64,000 bases of DNA from contig NZ_RCIV01000009.1 in NCBI RefSeq assembly GCF_003666605.1, positions 45,549 through 109,548 on the forward strand. The letters are read 5' to 3'. Numbering within the stretch: the first letter of the stretch is position 1; each line of letters starts with the position of its first letter. A program made the translations under genes and the position numbers. The stretch comes from Propionibacterium australiense. GTDB taxonomy: Bacteria > Actinomycetota > Actinomycetes > Propionibacteriales > Propionibacteriaceae. The notes beneath the pieces are model-generated. The model saw nothing but the letters and a program-made list of their open reading frames with translations, ran no database searches and had not been told where the DNA came from. Below are positions 20,412 to 29,865 of the stretch, piece by piece.

Positions 20412-21206
20412 TCAGCCCTGGCCCGGTTCTGCCTGGTCCTGCGGGGCCGGGGCGTCCTGCTGGCCCTGCTCCAGCTGAGCTGCGGGTGCGGCGGGGCCGG
20501 CGTCCAGCCCGAGCTGGGTCTTCATGGCGGCGAGCTCGTTCTCGACCGAGGCCGAGGAGGCCATCGCGTCGAGCTCGCGGGAGATGTCGTCCTTGAAGGT
20601 GCCGGTGGGGTCGTCGAGCACTCCCGACGCGAGCAGCTCGTCGACGGCGCCGGCACGTGCCTGCAGCTGAGCGGTCTTGTCCTCTGCCCGTGCGACAGCC
20701 GCACCGACGTCACCGAGCTCGTCACTCAGACCGGTGAAGGCCTCGTTGACGCGAGTCTGGGCCTCGGCCGCGGAGTACTGCGCCTTGATGGTCTCCTTCT
20801 TGGTGCGGAAGGCGTCGACGCGGGCCTGCAGCTGGGTGCTGGCGCGAACGAGCTTCTCCTCCTCCTCGGCCAGCGCGGCGTGCTGACTCTGGAGATCGTC
20901 GAGCTGGGCCTGCAGACCGGACTTGCGGGTCAGGGCCTCACGGGCGAGGTCCTCCCTGCCCTGGGAGAGCGCGCGCTGGGCCGCGACGGTGAGCTTGTCC
21001 ATCTCCTGACCGAGCTGGTTGCCCTGGATCTCGACACGCTTGCGGCTGGTCGCCACGTCGGCGACGCCCCTGCGCACCTTCTGCAGCAGTTCCAGCTGAC
21101 GCTGGTAGGAGTAGTCGAGGGTCTCACGAGGGTCCTCGTGCTTGTCGAGGGCCTTGTGCGCCTTCGACCTGAAGATCATGGCGAGCCGTTCGAAGATTCC
21201 TGCCAT
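20412..21206 (-). CDS. PspA/IM30-family membrane stress protein
   Basis: From ATG 21206 the protein has 264 residues, starting MAGIFERLAMIFRSKAHKAL. A short amphipathic helix is followed by a long coiled coil (residues about 25-215) with DPRETLDYSYQRQLELLQKV, the typical PspA opening. The C-terminal 40 residues are Ala/Gln/Pro-rich and probably disordered. PspA/IM30 proteins polymerise on the inner membrane under stress. No pspB/C or regulator is adjacent; a divergent gene starts 245 bases away. Confidence 0.9.
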   Translation of the reverse strand: MAGIFERLAMIFRSKAHKALDKHEDPRETLDYSYQRQLELLQKVRRGVADVATSRKRVEIQGNQLGQEMDKLTVAAQRALSQGREDLAREALTRKSGLQAQLDDLQSQHAALAEEEEKLVRASTQLQARVDAFRTKKETIKAQYSAAEAQTRVNEAFTGLSDELGDVGAAVARAEDKTAQLQARAGAVDELLASGVLDDPTGTFKDDISRELDAMASSASVENELAAMKTQLGLDAGPAAPAAQLEQGQQDAPAPQDQAEPGQG

Positions 21207-21450
21207 CTGTCGTCGATCCTTCCGCTGCGTTGCCCTGCGCATGGATGCGCTGCGGGCCAAAACATCTCAAGCCTATTGCCTGAGGGGTGGGATGGGCATC
21301 ATCTTGCCATTCGGAGCGGGGCGATCCCAGGGCCGGGAGGGATCTGCCCCAGGGAGGGGAGGGGTCCGCGCAGAGCTCGGGGCCTCTTGAACGAGTCCTC
21401 GCCGGTCAGCCTAGAATCGGTTCCCAGGAATCACGACGAAAGGGCACCCT

Positions 21451-22038
21451 GTGGCATCGCTGCGATCCAAGAAGACGGCCAAGGCTGCCGATGAGGATGT
21501 CGTGGACACCGCTGGGGCCGAGACATCCGGCCAGGGTCAGGCCCCCCGCAAGAAGAACGCCCCCACTCCCAGCCGCAAGCAGGCCGAGGCGGCCCGCATG
21601 CAGCGCCTGCACCCGGTTCTGACGAAGAAGGAGCAGCGGGCGCGCAACCGAGAGATCGACTACCGTCGGCGCGAAGAGGCATTCCGCACGGCCAGCGCCC
21701 GGCCCGAACGCGTGCTGCTGCGCAACAACGTCGACGCGCACTGGTCGGCCTGTGAGTTCGCCTGGCCGGTCGTCCTCATCCTCATCGCCGCCATGCTGGC
21801 CACCCAGTGGCTGCCGTGGCTCTCGGTCGTCTCCAGCCTCGGTATCTGGGTCTACTTCCTCGTGTGCGGCGTGGACGTCCTCCTCCGCTGGCGCTCCTAC
21901 AAGAAGGAGGCCTATGCCCGCATCCCGGGGTTCAACCCGAAGGGCAAGCGTCTGGTCTCCGAGATGATGTCCCGAATGATCACCCTGCGCCGCTTCCGCA
22001 ACCCGGGCTGCGCCGTCAAGCGAGGGGAGAAGTACTGA
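21451..22038 (+). CDS. DUF3043 membrane protein
   Basis: GTG start with AAAGG upstream; 195 residues. The N-terminal 85 residues are basic and charged (RKKNAPTPSRKQAEAARMQR and HPVLTKKEQRARNREIDYRR). Two membrane segments follow (WPVVLILIAAMLATQWLP and VVSSLGIWVYFLVCGVDVLL), then a basic C-terminus. This is the layout of DUF3043, an actinobacterial family of unknown function. The stop overlaps the next ATG by one base (TGATG). Confidence 0.85.
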   Translation: MASLRSKKTAKAADEDVVDTAGAETSGQGQAPRKKNAPTPSRKQAEAARMQRLHPVLTKKEQRARNREIDYRRREEAFRTASARPERVLLRNNVDAHWSACEFAWPVVLILIAAMLATQWLPWLSVVSSLGIWVYFLVCGVDVLLRWRSYKKEAYARIPGFNPKGKRLVSEMMSRMITLRRFRNPGCAVKRGEKY

Positions 22039-22262
22039 TGAGTTTCCGCTGGGAGGAGGAGCTCGAACCGGAGGCCGAGCTCAGCGAGGACGAACGTCAC
22101 GGTCTCGGTCTGGGGCGCGAGTTCGACACCCGGGAGGACGCCGAGTCCTGGCTCGGCGAGAGCTTCGACGAGCTGGCCGACTACGGGGTGGCCTCCGTCA
22201 GCCTGTACGAGGACGACGAGCTCGTCTACGGGCCGATGGGGCTCGGCAAGCAGGAGGAGTGA
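22038..22262 (+). CDS. Small acidic protein of unknown function
   Basis: The 74-residue protein starts MSFRWEEELEPEAELSEDER. Nearly a third of its residues are Asp or Glu. AESWLGESFDELADYGVASV followed by SLYEDDELVYGPMGL suggests a small alpha/beta fold. It is translated through a TGATG overlap with the DUF3043 gene, so the two are co-expressed. I recognise no named family. Confidence 0.75.
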   Translation: MSFRWEEELEPEAELSEDERHGLGLGREFDTREDAESWLGESFDELADYGVASVSLYEDDELVYGPMGLGKQEE

Positions 22263-22529
22263 ACCGGACATCGGGAACGTGAGGCCCGGCCCGTGTCGCA
22301 CCGGTCCGTGCCGCAGGGGCAGGATCGGTCTGTTCCAAGGCCAGTCCGACGTGCGGTGGGACGGTCAGCGGCCCTGTTCGCTCAAGGCATGGCCGCGGGA
22401 TCGGGCCCGGGCCCTCGCAGGATCGGCACGCCCCTGGCTTTGGGGTTAGGCTGACCGCAGGGATGCCATCGGAACGATTCCGGTGGTCGATCCTCTCCAA
22501 GAACTCTGACGAAGGAGTCCGGTAGAACC

Positions 22530-24182
22530 ATGTCGACCGAAGTCACTCTCCCCACGCTGGGCGAAAGCGTAAACGAGGCCACCGTCTCCCGTTGGCTCAA
22601 GGAGGTGGGCGAGCACGTCGACGCAGACGAAGCCCTGCTGGAAGTCAGCACCGACAAGGTCGACACCGAGGTCCCCTCCCCCGTGGCCGGAACCCTCCTC
22701 GAGATCCGCTTCGCCGAGGACGAGACCGCCCCAGTCGGCGCCGTCCTCGCCATCGTCGGCGAGCCCTCCGAGGCCCCCCAGCCCCCCGCCGAAACACCAG
22801 CGCCCGCACCGGCGCCAGCAGCCCCGGCCCCCGCCGAGACACCGGCCCCGACACCAGCAGCACCCGCCGCCCCGACAGCAGCCGGCACCGAGGTGACCCT
22901 GCCGAGTCTGGGCGAGTCGGTGAACGAGGCCACCGTCTCCCGTTGGCTCAAGGAGGTGGGCGAGCACGTCGACGCAGACGAAGCCCTGCTGGAAGTCAGC
23001 ACCGACAAGGTCGACACCGAGGTCCCCTCCCCCGTGGCCGGAACCCTCCTCGAGATCCGCTTCGCCGAGGACGAGACCGCCCCAGTCGGCGCCGTCCTCG
23101 CCATCGTCGGCGAGCCCTCCGAGGCCCCCCAGCCCCCCGCCGCAGCACCAGCGCCCGCACCGGCGCCAGCAGCCCCGGCCCCCGCCGAGACACCGGCCCC
23201 GACACCAGCAGCACCCGCCGCCCCGGCACCAGCCCCGGCCCCTCGCGCCACCCTGCCCGAGTTCGAGGGCTATGTCACCCCGCTGGTGCGCAAGCTGGCT
23301 CGCGACAACGGAATCGACCTGGCCGGGCTCAAGGGCACCGGCGTCGGCGGCCGTATCCGCAAGCAGGACGTCGAGGATGCGATCGAGGCCAAGAAGGCCG
23401 CGGCAGCTGCTCCGGCGCCTGCCGCCGCCAAGGCCCCGGCCCCAGAGGCCGCCAAGCAGGGCACCACCGAGAAGATGACGAAACTGCGCTCGATCGTCGC
23501 CGCCCGCATGCGCGACTCGCTGCAGATCTCGGCCCAGCTCACCGCGACCGTCGAGGTCGACCTGTCGGCCGTCACCCGGGTGCGTGCCGGTGCCAGGGAC
23601 GAGTTCCGCAAGCGCGAGGGCGTGGGCCTGACCTACCTCGCCTTCATCACGAAGGCCGCCACCGAGGCCCTGCGCGAATATCCGAAGGTGAATGCCAGCA
23701 TCGACACGGAGGCCGGCACGATCACCTACCACGACTCGGAGGACATCGGCATCGCCGTCGACACCCCTCGGGGTCTCATGGTGCCCGTCATCAGGGGCGC
23801 CGGTGATCTCAACGTCGGAGGGATCGCCAAGAGGATCGGTGACCTGGCCGCTCGTGCCCGGGACAACAAGATCGGCCCCGATGAGCTCAGTGGCGCCACC
23901 TTCACGATCACGAACTACGGTTCCACCGGCACCCTGTTCGACACCCCGATCATCAACCAGCCCAATGTGGCGATCCTGGGCACCGGTGCGATGGTCAAGC
24001 GGCCGGTCGTCGTCACCGACGGTTTCGGCAACGACACCATCGCGATCCGCCCGATGATGTACCTGTCGCTGACCTACGACCATCGTCTCGTCGACGGCGC
24101 CGACGCCAGCCGTTTCCTGTCGGCCGTCAAGGCCCGCCTCGAGGCGGGCGATTTCGGCGGCGAGTTCGGTCTGGCCCAGTGA
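22530..24182 (+). CDS. sucB: 2-oxoacid dehydrogenase E2, two lipoyl domains (dihydrolipoyllysine succinyltransferase type)
   Basis: The 550-residue protein has this order: lipoyl domain 1 (residues 1-77), Ala/Pro linker, lipoyl domain 2 (about 118-195), second linker, peripheral-subunit-binding domain (TPLVRKLARDNGIDLAGLKG then VGGRIRKQDVEDAI), and catalytic domain from about 315 (TEKMTKLRSIVAARMRDSLQ) with DHRLVDGADASRFL, which holds the catalytic His/Asp. Lipoylated Lys is in TDKVDTE in both domains. It matches the actinobacterial E2 shared by pyruvate and 2-oxoglutarate complexes. GAAGGAG lies before the ATG, and a TAGGCT -10 box lies at 22447-22452. The two lipoyl regions are almost identical in DNA. 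Confidence 0.92.
   Translation: MSTEVTLPTLGESVNEATVSRWLKEVGEHVDADEALLEVSTDKVDTEVPSPVAGTLLEIRFAEDETAPVGAVLAIVGEPSEAPQPPAETPAPAPAPAAPAPAETPAPTPAAPAAPTAAGTEVTLPSLGESVNEATVSRWLKEVGEHVDADEALLEVSTDKVDTEVPSPVAGTLLEIRFAEDETAPVGAVLAIVGEPSEAPQPPAAAPAPAPAPAAPAPAETPAPTPAAPAAPAPAPAPRATLPEFEGYVTPLVRKLARDNGIDLAGLKGTGVGGRIRKQDVEDAIEAKKAAAAAPAPAAAKAPAPEAAKQGTTEKMTKLRSIVAARMRDSLQISAQLTATVEVDLSAVTRVRAGARDEFRKREGVGLTYLAFITKAATEALREYPKVNASIDTEAGTITYHDSEDIGIAVDTPRGLMVPVIRGAGDLNVGGIAKRIGDLAARARDNKIGPDELSGATFTITNYGSTGTLFDTPIINQPNVAILGTGAMVKRPVVVTDGFGNDTIAIRPMMYLSLTYDHRLVDGADASRFLSAVKARLEAGDFGGEFGLAQ
22575..23225 (+). repeat. 300-bp near-perfect tandem repeat inside the E2 gene
   Basis: Bases 22575-22874 and 22926-23225 match with two substitutions (GAAACA against GCAGCA). 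The offset is 351 bases, or 117 codons. The repeat covers most of each lipoyl domain and its Ala/Pro linker. Confidence 0.95.
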
Positions 24183-24225
24183 GCACGGGCGGCGCCCGGT
24201 GACCCGGGCCTGCCCGAGAACCCCG

Positions 24226-24261
24226 GACGCGGGGCGGTGAGATTCCTCACCGCCCCGCGTC
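24226..24261. terminator. 16-bp perfect hairpin between convergent genes
   Basis: GACGCGGGGCGGTGAG and CTCACCGCCCCGCGTC pair perfectly around a 4-base ATTC loop. It lies 44 bases after the E2 stop and before the GldA-type gene's stop. This is a strong, probably bidirectional, terminator. Confidence 0.85.
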
Positions 24262-24349
24262 GTCGTTGGATGGGCCGTCGGTCACGTGTCGTGCGCCGGT
24301 GGGTCCGCGGGGGCCGCGGCCCAGGAGTCCGGCGGCATCGTCTCAGGGG

Positions 24350-25438
24350 TTACTCCACCGCCGCGCTGAGGGCATCGGCGGCGCGGAGAGCGGCGAACAC
24401 GTCGTACGGGCTCACCACGAAGGGCATGTTGCCCATGGTGTCCTCCGGTGCGCACGCCGCCTCGGCGACCCTCATGAGCTCGTCGTCGCTCACGCCGTCC
24501 AGACCGATGTCGGCGAGACGGGTGGGCAGGCCGACGGTGCGGCAGAACCGCACGATCTGCTCGAACTCCTCACGTGGCGCGGCCTCGAGGACGAGCTGGG
24601 CGAGGGTGCCGTAGGCGACCTTCTCGCCGTGGAGCTGCTGGTGGGTCCGCTCCAGCGCCGTGAGCCCGTTGTGAATGGCGTGGGCGCCGGCCAGACCGGA
24701 GGACTCGAAACCGATCCCGGACAGCAGCGTGTTGGCCTCCACCACGGCCTCGAAGGCCCTCGTGATGACGCCCTGCTGCCCGGCGATCCGCGCCTCGTTG
24801 CCCTGGTCGAGCAGGGTGTCGAGGCACAGCCTGCTCAGCGCGTGGGCCGCATTGGTGGAGCGTCCGCCTGCCATCGTCTGCGCATCGGCCCGGCGACAGG
24901 CGTCGGCCTCGTAGTAGGTGGCGAGGGCGTCCCCCATGCCGGCCACGAGGAAACGCACCGGTGCGTGCACGATGATGTCGAGGTCCATGACGACCATCAC
25001 CGGGTTGGCCGGCAGGAACAGATAGGACTCGAACGCCCCGTCGGGGGTGTAGACCACGCTGAGACGCGAGCAGGGGGCATCGGTGGAGGCCGTGGTCGGG
25101 GCGATGATGACGGGCAGACCCGCGTAGTGGGCGACCGCCTTCGCCGTGTCCAGGGTCTTGCCGCCGCCGATGCCGATGACGACGTCGCACTGGCGGACCG
25201 GTTCCGCGTGCCGGTCGAACTCCTCGCGCGAGCACTCCCCGCCGAACACCGCGAGGGTGCAGGACAGGCCGGCCGGTTCGAAGGAGGCGGTGATCCGGGT
25301 GTTGTAGGTGGCGTTCACGAAGGGCCCGACGATGAGATAGGCGCTCGTGGCGCCGATGCTCTGACAGTACCGGGCGAGATTGGCCATCTCGCCCCGGCCC
25401 TGAACATAGCTGCCGGGGGAAACAAGAGTTCTGGTCAT
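24350..25438 (-). CDS. Glycerol dehydrogenase-type (GldA-like) iron/zinc alcohol dehydrogenase
   Basis: From ATG 25438 the protein has 362 residues, starting MTRTLVSPGSYVQGRGEMAN. The NAD-binding block is VVIGIGGGKTLDTAKAVAHY. The three metal ligands of GldA are present: Asp in GMGDALATYYEA, His in GLAGAHAIHNGL and His in QLHGEKVAYGTL. It should oxidise glycerol or a similar vicinal diol to the ketone with NAD. GGCAGGACAC precedes the start. The gene is monocistronic. Confidence 0.87.
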   Translation of the reverse strand: MTRTLVSPGSYVQGRGEMANLARYCQSIGATSAYLIVGPFVNATYNTRITASFEPAGLSCTLAVFGGECSREEFDRHAEPVRQCDVVIGIGGGKTLDTAKAVAHYAGLPVIIAPTTASTDAPCSRLSVVYTPDGAFESYLFLPANPVMVVMDLDIIVHAPVRFLVAGMGDALATYYEADACRRADAQTMAGGRSTNAAHALSRLCLDTLLDQGNEARIAGQQGVITRAFEAVVEANTLLSGIGFESSGLAGAHAIHNGLTALERTHQQLHGEKVAYGTLAQLVLEAAPREEFEQIVRFCRTVGLPTRLADIGLDGVSDDELMRVAEAACAPEDTMGNMPFVVSPYDVFAALRAADALSAAVE

Positions 25439-25795
25439 GGTGTGTCCTGCCTGTCGCCGTTGACATGCCGCTGACGATGACCGCGCCATGGCGCGCACGG
25501 TCGTCGCCGTCAGCCTAGGAAGCGGCTTCGCGGGGCGTCAATGCCGGGTTCCGCCAGGACCCGGGGCTGCGGCATCGAACGGGAACGCTCTGCTTCCCAT
25601 CGCGGGCACGCTGCACGGCCCTGAGCCGCCCCGGGGCAGGCGCTCCCGCCCCCTCTCGCCGCCCGCGGCTCCCCGCCCGAACGATCTTCGGGAGCGACTG
25701 CGTGCTGGACTAGAATGGCGCGGTACGACCGTTCGCGCCGCACCGCAGGCGGCGAGGGGCGCGGCACCACCCGGGACGACGGCGAGGAGACGGAC
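25439..25795. other. Divergent intergenic region
   Basis: About 357 bases separate the GldA-type gene (minus) from the DUF4191 gene (plus). TAGAAT at 25711-25716 is a plausible -10 box for the rightward gene, giving a leader of roughly 75 bases. I see nothing else identifiable. Confidence 0.4.
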
Positions 25796-26557
25796 ATGGC
25801 GAGCGAGCGGGCCAAGGAACTGGCCAGGAAGCAGAAGGCCGAGGCCAAGGCCCTCAAGGAAGCCAGGAAGCACTCCGACAACCCCTCCGACTGGGGTACC
25901 GTCCGCCAGCTGCGCGAGACGTACAAGCTCGCTGCGCAGTACAAGTCCTCGACCCCGTGGATCCTGCTGGCCTGCATCCTCGGCTGCACCGCCGTCGGCG
26001 TCGTCCTCGGCCTGCAGTTCGGCTGGCTGGTGATGTGGATCCTCCTCGGCGTCTTCGGTGGCCTCACACTCGCCCTCTACGTGATGCAGCGCATCGTGAA
26101 GAAGGCCGCGTTCGCCCGCGCCGTCGACCAGCCCGGCGGCGGCGAGATGGCCCTGAGCATGCTCGACAAGAAGAAGTGGCACTACACCGCCGCCGTCGCC
26201 GTCGACCGCCAGATGAACTGCGTGCACCGTGCCGTGGGCCCGGGCGGCCTCATCCTCATCGGCGACGGCAAGGGGGCGCACAATCTGCTCGGCGCCGAGG
26301 CGAAGCGCTACAAGCAGGTGCTCTACGGCGTCGAGGTGCAGACCATCATGATCGGCGACAAGAAGGGCCAGGTGCGGCTCGAGGACCTCACCGCCCACAT
26401 CAAGAAGCTCCCCAAGACCCTCAACAAGGAGCAGATCGAGGAGATCGCCTACCGTCTCAAGGGCCTCGACCGGATGCACTCACGTGTCCCGATGCCCAAG
26501 GGCCCCATCCCCACCAGCGGCAACATGAAGGTGTCCCGCCGCGCCATGCGCGGATGA
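25796..26557 (+). CDS. DUF4191 membrane protein
   Basis: From ATG 25796, after GAGGAGA, the protein has 253 residues. It has a Lys/Ala/Glu-rich N-terminal helix, then two membrane segments (WILLACILGCTAVGVVLGLQ and LVMWILLGVFGGLTLALYVM). A soluble C-terminal domain follows, with WHYTAAVAVDRQMNCVHRAV and GGLILIGDGKG. This matches DUF4191, an actinobacterial family of unknown function. The gene is followed 46 bases later by the ABC-F gene, so the two are probably co-transcribed. Confidence 0.85.
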   Translation: MASERAKELARKQKAEAKALKEARKHSDNPSDWGTVRQLRETYKLAAQYKSSTPWILLACILGCTAVGVVLGLQFGWLVMWILLGVFGGLTLALYVMQRIVKKAAFARAVDQPGGGEMALSMLDKKKWHYTAAVAVDRQMNCVHRAVGPGGLILIGDGKGAHNLLGAEAKRYKQVLYGVEVQTIMIGDKKGQVRLEDLTAHIKKLPKTLNKEQIEEIAYRLKGLDRMHSRVPMPKGPIPTSGNMKVSRRAMRG

Positions 26558-26603
26558 GCCGCCGAGCGACCGCTGCCGTGTCCCCAGCCGGGGGCCGGCG
26601 CTG

Positions 26604-28391
26604 ATGGGCGCGCACCTGCTGGGCGCGGAGGACCTGCACCTGGAGTACCCCACCCGGGTCGTCCTCGACCAGGTGACGCTCGGGGTCAACGAGGGCGACC
26701 GCATCGGCATCGTCGGTCGCAACGGCGACGGCAAATCCAGCCTGCTGGGACTGCTCGCCGGCACCATCACACCCCAGGACGGCCAGGTCACCCACCGCAA
26801 CGGCCTGCGGGTGGGCATGCTGTCCCAGTCCGACGGGCTGAACCCCGCCGAGAGCGTCGGCCACGCCATCGTCGGCGACCGCGCCGAGTACGAGTGGGCC
26901 GGGCAGGCTCGCATCCGCGGCGTCATCGCCGGGCTGGTGTCCGACCTGGACTGGCACGCGCCGATCGGGGACCTCAGCGGGGGCCAGCGCCGCCGCGTCG
27001 AACTCGCGGCGCTGCTCGTGGGCGAGTGGGACCTGCTGATCCTCGACGAACCCACCAACCACCTCGACGTCGAGGCGATCACCTGGCTGGCCGGGCACGT
27101 CACGCACCGCTGGCCGCCGAACGCCGGTGGCCTGCTCGTCGTCACCCATGACCGCTGGTTCCTCGACGAGGTCTGCACCGCCACATGGGAGGTGCACGAC
27201 GGCATCGTCGAGCCCTTCGAGGGCGGCTACGCGGCCTACGTCCTGGCCCGCGTCGAGCGCGACCGCATCGCGGCGGCCACCGAGGCCAAACGGCAGAACC
27301 TCATGCGCAAGGAACTCGCCTGGCTGCGCCGCGGCGCCCCGGCCCGCACGTCCAAGCCCAAGTTCCGCATCGAGGCCGCCAATGCGCTCATCGCGGACGT
27401 GCCGCCCGTGCGCAACCCGCTGGAGTTGCAGCGCCTGGCGGTCGCCCGGCTGGGCAAGGACGTCGTCGACCTCGAGGACGCGAGCGTCGACTTCGACGGG
27501 CACGAGGTGCTGCACGAGGTCACCTGGCGCATCGGGCCGGGCGAGCGCACCGGCATCCTCGGGGTGAACGGCGCCGGCAAGTCCACCCTGCTGGGCCTGA
27601 TCAGCGGCGCGCTGGAACCGACGAGCGGTCGCGTCCGGCGCGGCAAGACCGTCAGGGTCGGCATCCTCGACCAGCAGTTCCGCCAGCTCGCCGAGATCGC
27701 CGGGGACCGGGTCCGCGATGTGCTGGCGCGCACCCGCACGACCTTCCGCGTCGACGGCCGCGAGCTGACCCCCGCCCAGCTGCTGGAGCGTCTCGGGTTC
27801 GCCCACGAGCACCTGGCCACCCGGGTCGAGGAGCTGAGCGGCGGTCAGAAGCGGCGCCTGCAGATCCTGCTCCTGCTGTTGAGCGAACCGAACGTCATGA
27901 TCCTGGACGAGCCCACCAACGACGTGGACGCCGACATGCTGGCCGCCCTGGAGGACCTGCTCGACTCCTGGCCGGGCACCCTCATCGTCGTCTCGCACGA
28001 CCGCTACCTCATCGAGCGGGTCACCGATCAGCAGTACGCGCTGCTCGACGGACGGCTGCGTCATGTGCCCGGTGGCGTCGACGAGTACCTGAGGCTGCGC
28101 GCCGACGCGAGGGCCGCCGCGGCCGGCCACACCGAGTCCTCGCCGGGGACGACGGACTTTCCCGGTCCCTCTGGAGCCGAGCTGCGCGCCATGCAGAAGC
28201 AGTCGCGGGCCATCGAGCGGCGCATGGACAAGCTGGCGGCGGCCCGGCAGCAGCTGCAGGAGGAGATGGCGGCCACCGACCCGTCCGACTACGAGGCACT
28301 GACCCAGCAGGCCGCCCGGCTTCAGGCGATGGACGCCGAGACGGCCGAGCTCGAGGAGCACTGGCTGGAGCTCGCCGAGCTGCTGGGCTGA
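26604..28391 (+). CDS. ABC-F family ATPase
   Basis: The 595-residue protein has two nucleotide-binding domains in one chain and no membrane part. Walker A motifs are GRNGDGKSSL and GVNGAGKSTL, signatures are LSGGQRRRVEL and LSGGQKRRLQI, and Walker B motifs are LLILDEPTNHLD and VMILDEPTNDVD. Residues about 225-280 form the charged linker between the domains. The last 70 residues form a coiled coil (QKQSRAIERRMDKLAAARQQ), as in Uup-type members. ABC-F proteins act on ribosomes or in translation quality control. A resistance role cannot be told from sequence. Confidence 0.9.
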   Translation: MGAHLLGAEDLHLEYPTRVVLDQVTLGVNEGDRIGIVGRNGDGKSSLLGLLAGTITPQDGQVTHRNGLRVGMLSQSDGLNPAESVGHAIVGDRAEYEWAGQARIRGVIAGLVSDLDWHAPIGDLSGGQRRRVELAALLVGEWDLLILDEPTNHLDVEAITWLAGHVTHRWPPNAGGLLVVTHDRWFLDEVCTATWEVHDGIVEPFEGGYAAYVLARVERDRIAAATEAKRQNLMRKELAWLRRGAPARTSKPKFRIEAANALIADVPPVRNPLELQRLAVARLGKDVVDLEDASVDFDGHEVLHEVTWRIGPGERTGILGVNGAGKSTLLGLISGALEPTSGRVRRGKTVRVGILDQQFRQLAEIAGDRVRDVLARTRTTFRVDGRELTPAQLLERLGFAHEHLATRVEELSGGQKRRLQILLLLLSEPNVMILDEPTNDVDADMLAALEDLLDSWPGTLIVVSHDRYLIERVTDQQYALLDGRLRHVPGGVDEYLRLRADARAAAAGHTESSPGTTDFPGPSGAELRAMQKQSRAIERRMDKLAAARQQLQEEMAATDPSDYEALTQQAARLQAMDAETAELEEHWLELAELLG

Positions 28392-28865
28392 GAACCCGGC
28401 ACCGTTCACCATGGCAGGCATCCGGGCCACGTGAGGGCCGCGCACCGGGACCCCACACCGGTCAGCACGCAGGAGGGACCCGGGGACCGGCCCTGGACGG
28501 CGGCGGTCACGGCAGGGCACCGATCAGCACGGAGGGACTGGGCCAGAGCACGGCACCAAGCCGGCAACCGACGGGCCCAGCGAGCGCGCCGCCCGACACG
28601 TCAGCACACCACGAGGTCTGGGCCGAGACCGCATCATCGCAACCATGGACCTGGGGCCGGCGAGCATCTATCGTGAGATGCAGCGGACCGCTCGGACGAT
28701 CCGGTGCGGACGGCGGGCACTGCTGGAGTCCTCGCTCGGTCGGCTTCGGCCGGCACGGGAGGGGCGTCCGGCGCCGGACGGGTCGGCAGCACCGGGTCCT
28801 CGCGGGTCCGGCATGTCGTGGTCAACGGTGACCACGGTGCGCACTTCCGGCGGGAGGAGCACGAC
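28392..28865. other. Intergenic region upstream of the asparaginase gene
   Basis: About 470 GC-rich bases lie here without a supported gene. I see no tRNA, riboswitch or clear hairpin. The reading frames that cross it have no family features. GGAGGAG at about 28853-28859 is the ribosome binding site of the next gene. Confidence 0.4.
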
Positions 28866-29837
28866 ATGTCCCATGTGCGGATCCTCGGCACGGGCGGGAC
28901 GATCTCGTCCCGGTCCGGTGCAGGCCTCCAGGGGGCCACGGCCAGCGACGACGCCGCCCGGCTCGTGGGCGAGGCAGGCGGCCCGGTCGAGGTGCGCACG
29001 ACCGACGTCCTGAAGACCGGCAGCTATCTGCTGACGTTCGCCGATCTGCGGGTGCTGCAACGGGCCGTCGCCGAGGCCCTCGCCGACGAGGACTGCGCAG
29101 GTGTCGTCATCACCCATGGCACCGACACGATGGAGGAGTCGGCGTTCCTGCTCGACCTGGTGCACGACAGTCCCAAGCCCGTGGTGCTCACCGGCGCCCA
29201 GCGCACCGCGGACTCCCCCGCCCCGGACGGGCCGGGCAATCTCAACGACGCGATCACCGTTGCGGCCTCCCCGGCGATGCGCGGCTGCGGCGTACTGATC
29301 TGCTTCGCCGGCGAGGTCCGCTCCGCCCGCGGCACCCGGAAGGCCCGCACCTGGTCGCTGTCGGCGTTCGACGGCGGCACCGTGGTGGCCACCGTCCGCG
29401 ACCAGCAGCTGCACCAGGTCGCCGTCCCCCGCAGGTTCCCGCCGCTGCCCGCTCCGGGTGAACGTTTCGACCGGACCAGGGTCGAGGTCGTGCCCTGCTA
29501 CCTCGGCGCGACGCCGGGCGTGCTCTCCCACGTGATCGACGAGGGCGCCGACGCGATCGTGCTCGCCGGCACCGGTATCGGCAACGCCGGTATCGGCTTC
29601 GGTGAGCAGGTTGAACGCGCCACCAGGGCCCAGATCCCCGTCGTCCTGTCCACCCGGGTGGCATCAGGTCCCACGGTGCCGGTCTACGGCAACGGGGGCG
29701 GGGTCGACCTGGTGGACGCCGGCGCGGTCGCCTCCGGCGACCTCAACGCATACCAGGCCCGGATCCTGTCGGCCCTGCTCGTCGCGAACGGGGCATCGGC
29801 CGACGGTTTCCGCGAGCAGTTCTACTGCTACGTCTGA
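28866..29837 (+). CDS. L-asparaginase (type I/II fold)
   Basis: From ATG 28866, after a GGAGG site, the protein has 323 residues, starting [20 protein letters not shown]. Both catalytic threonine blocks are present: [10 protein letters not shown] and [16 protein letters not shown]. The second-half [19 protein letters not shown] block is also typical. It hydrolyses asparagine to aspartate and ammonia. There is no signal peptide, so it is cytosolic. It lies 28 bases before a polysaccharide deacetylase-type gene and is probably co-transcribed with it. Confidence 0.9.
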   Translation: MSHVRILGTGGTISSRSGAGLQGATASDDAARLVGEAGGPVEVRTTDVLKTGSYLLTFADLRVLQRAVAEALADEDCAGVVITHGTDTMEESAFLLDLVHDSPKPVVLTGAQRTADSPAPDGPGNLNDAITVAASPAMRGCGVLICFAGEVRSARGTRKARTWSLSAFDGGTVVATVRDQQLHQVAVPRRFPPLPAPGERFDRTRVEVVPCYLGATPGVLSHVIDEGADAIVLAGTGIGNAGIGFGEQVERATRAQIPVVLSTRVASGPTVPVYGNGGGVDLVDAGAVASGDLNAYQARILSALLVANGASADGFREQFYCYV

Positions 29838-29865
29838 CACCACGAGTGGACAAGGAGTGATCACC

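Noticed and set aside
22575..23225. The repeat as a CRISPR or mobile element
   Set aside because: There are only two long units, both in frame inside a coding region, with lipoyl domain content.
22446..24083. A 545-codon minus-strand frame opposite the E2 gene
   Set aside because: Its Gly/Arg/Cys-rich repeats mirror the lipoyl repeats and Ala/Pro linkers of the E2 gene; no ribosome binding site or family.
28392..28865. A riboswitch or small gene upstream of the asparaginase
   Set aside because: No recognisable aptamer core, tRNA or reading frame with family features could be found by eye.
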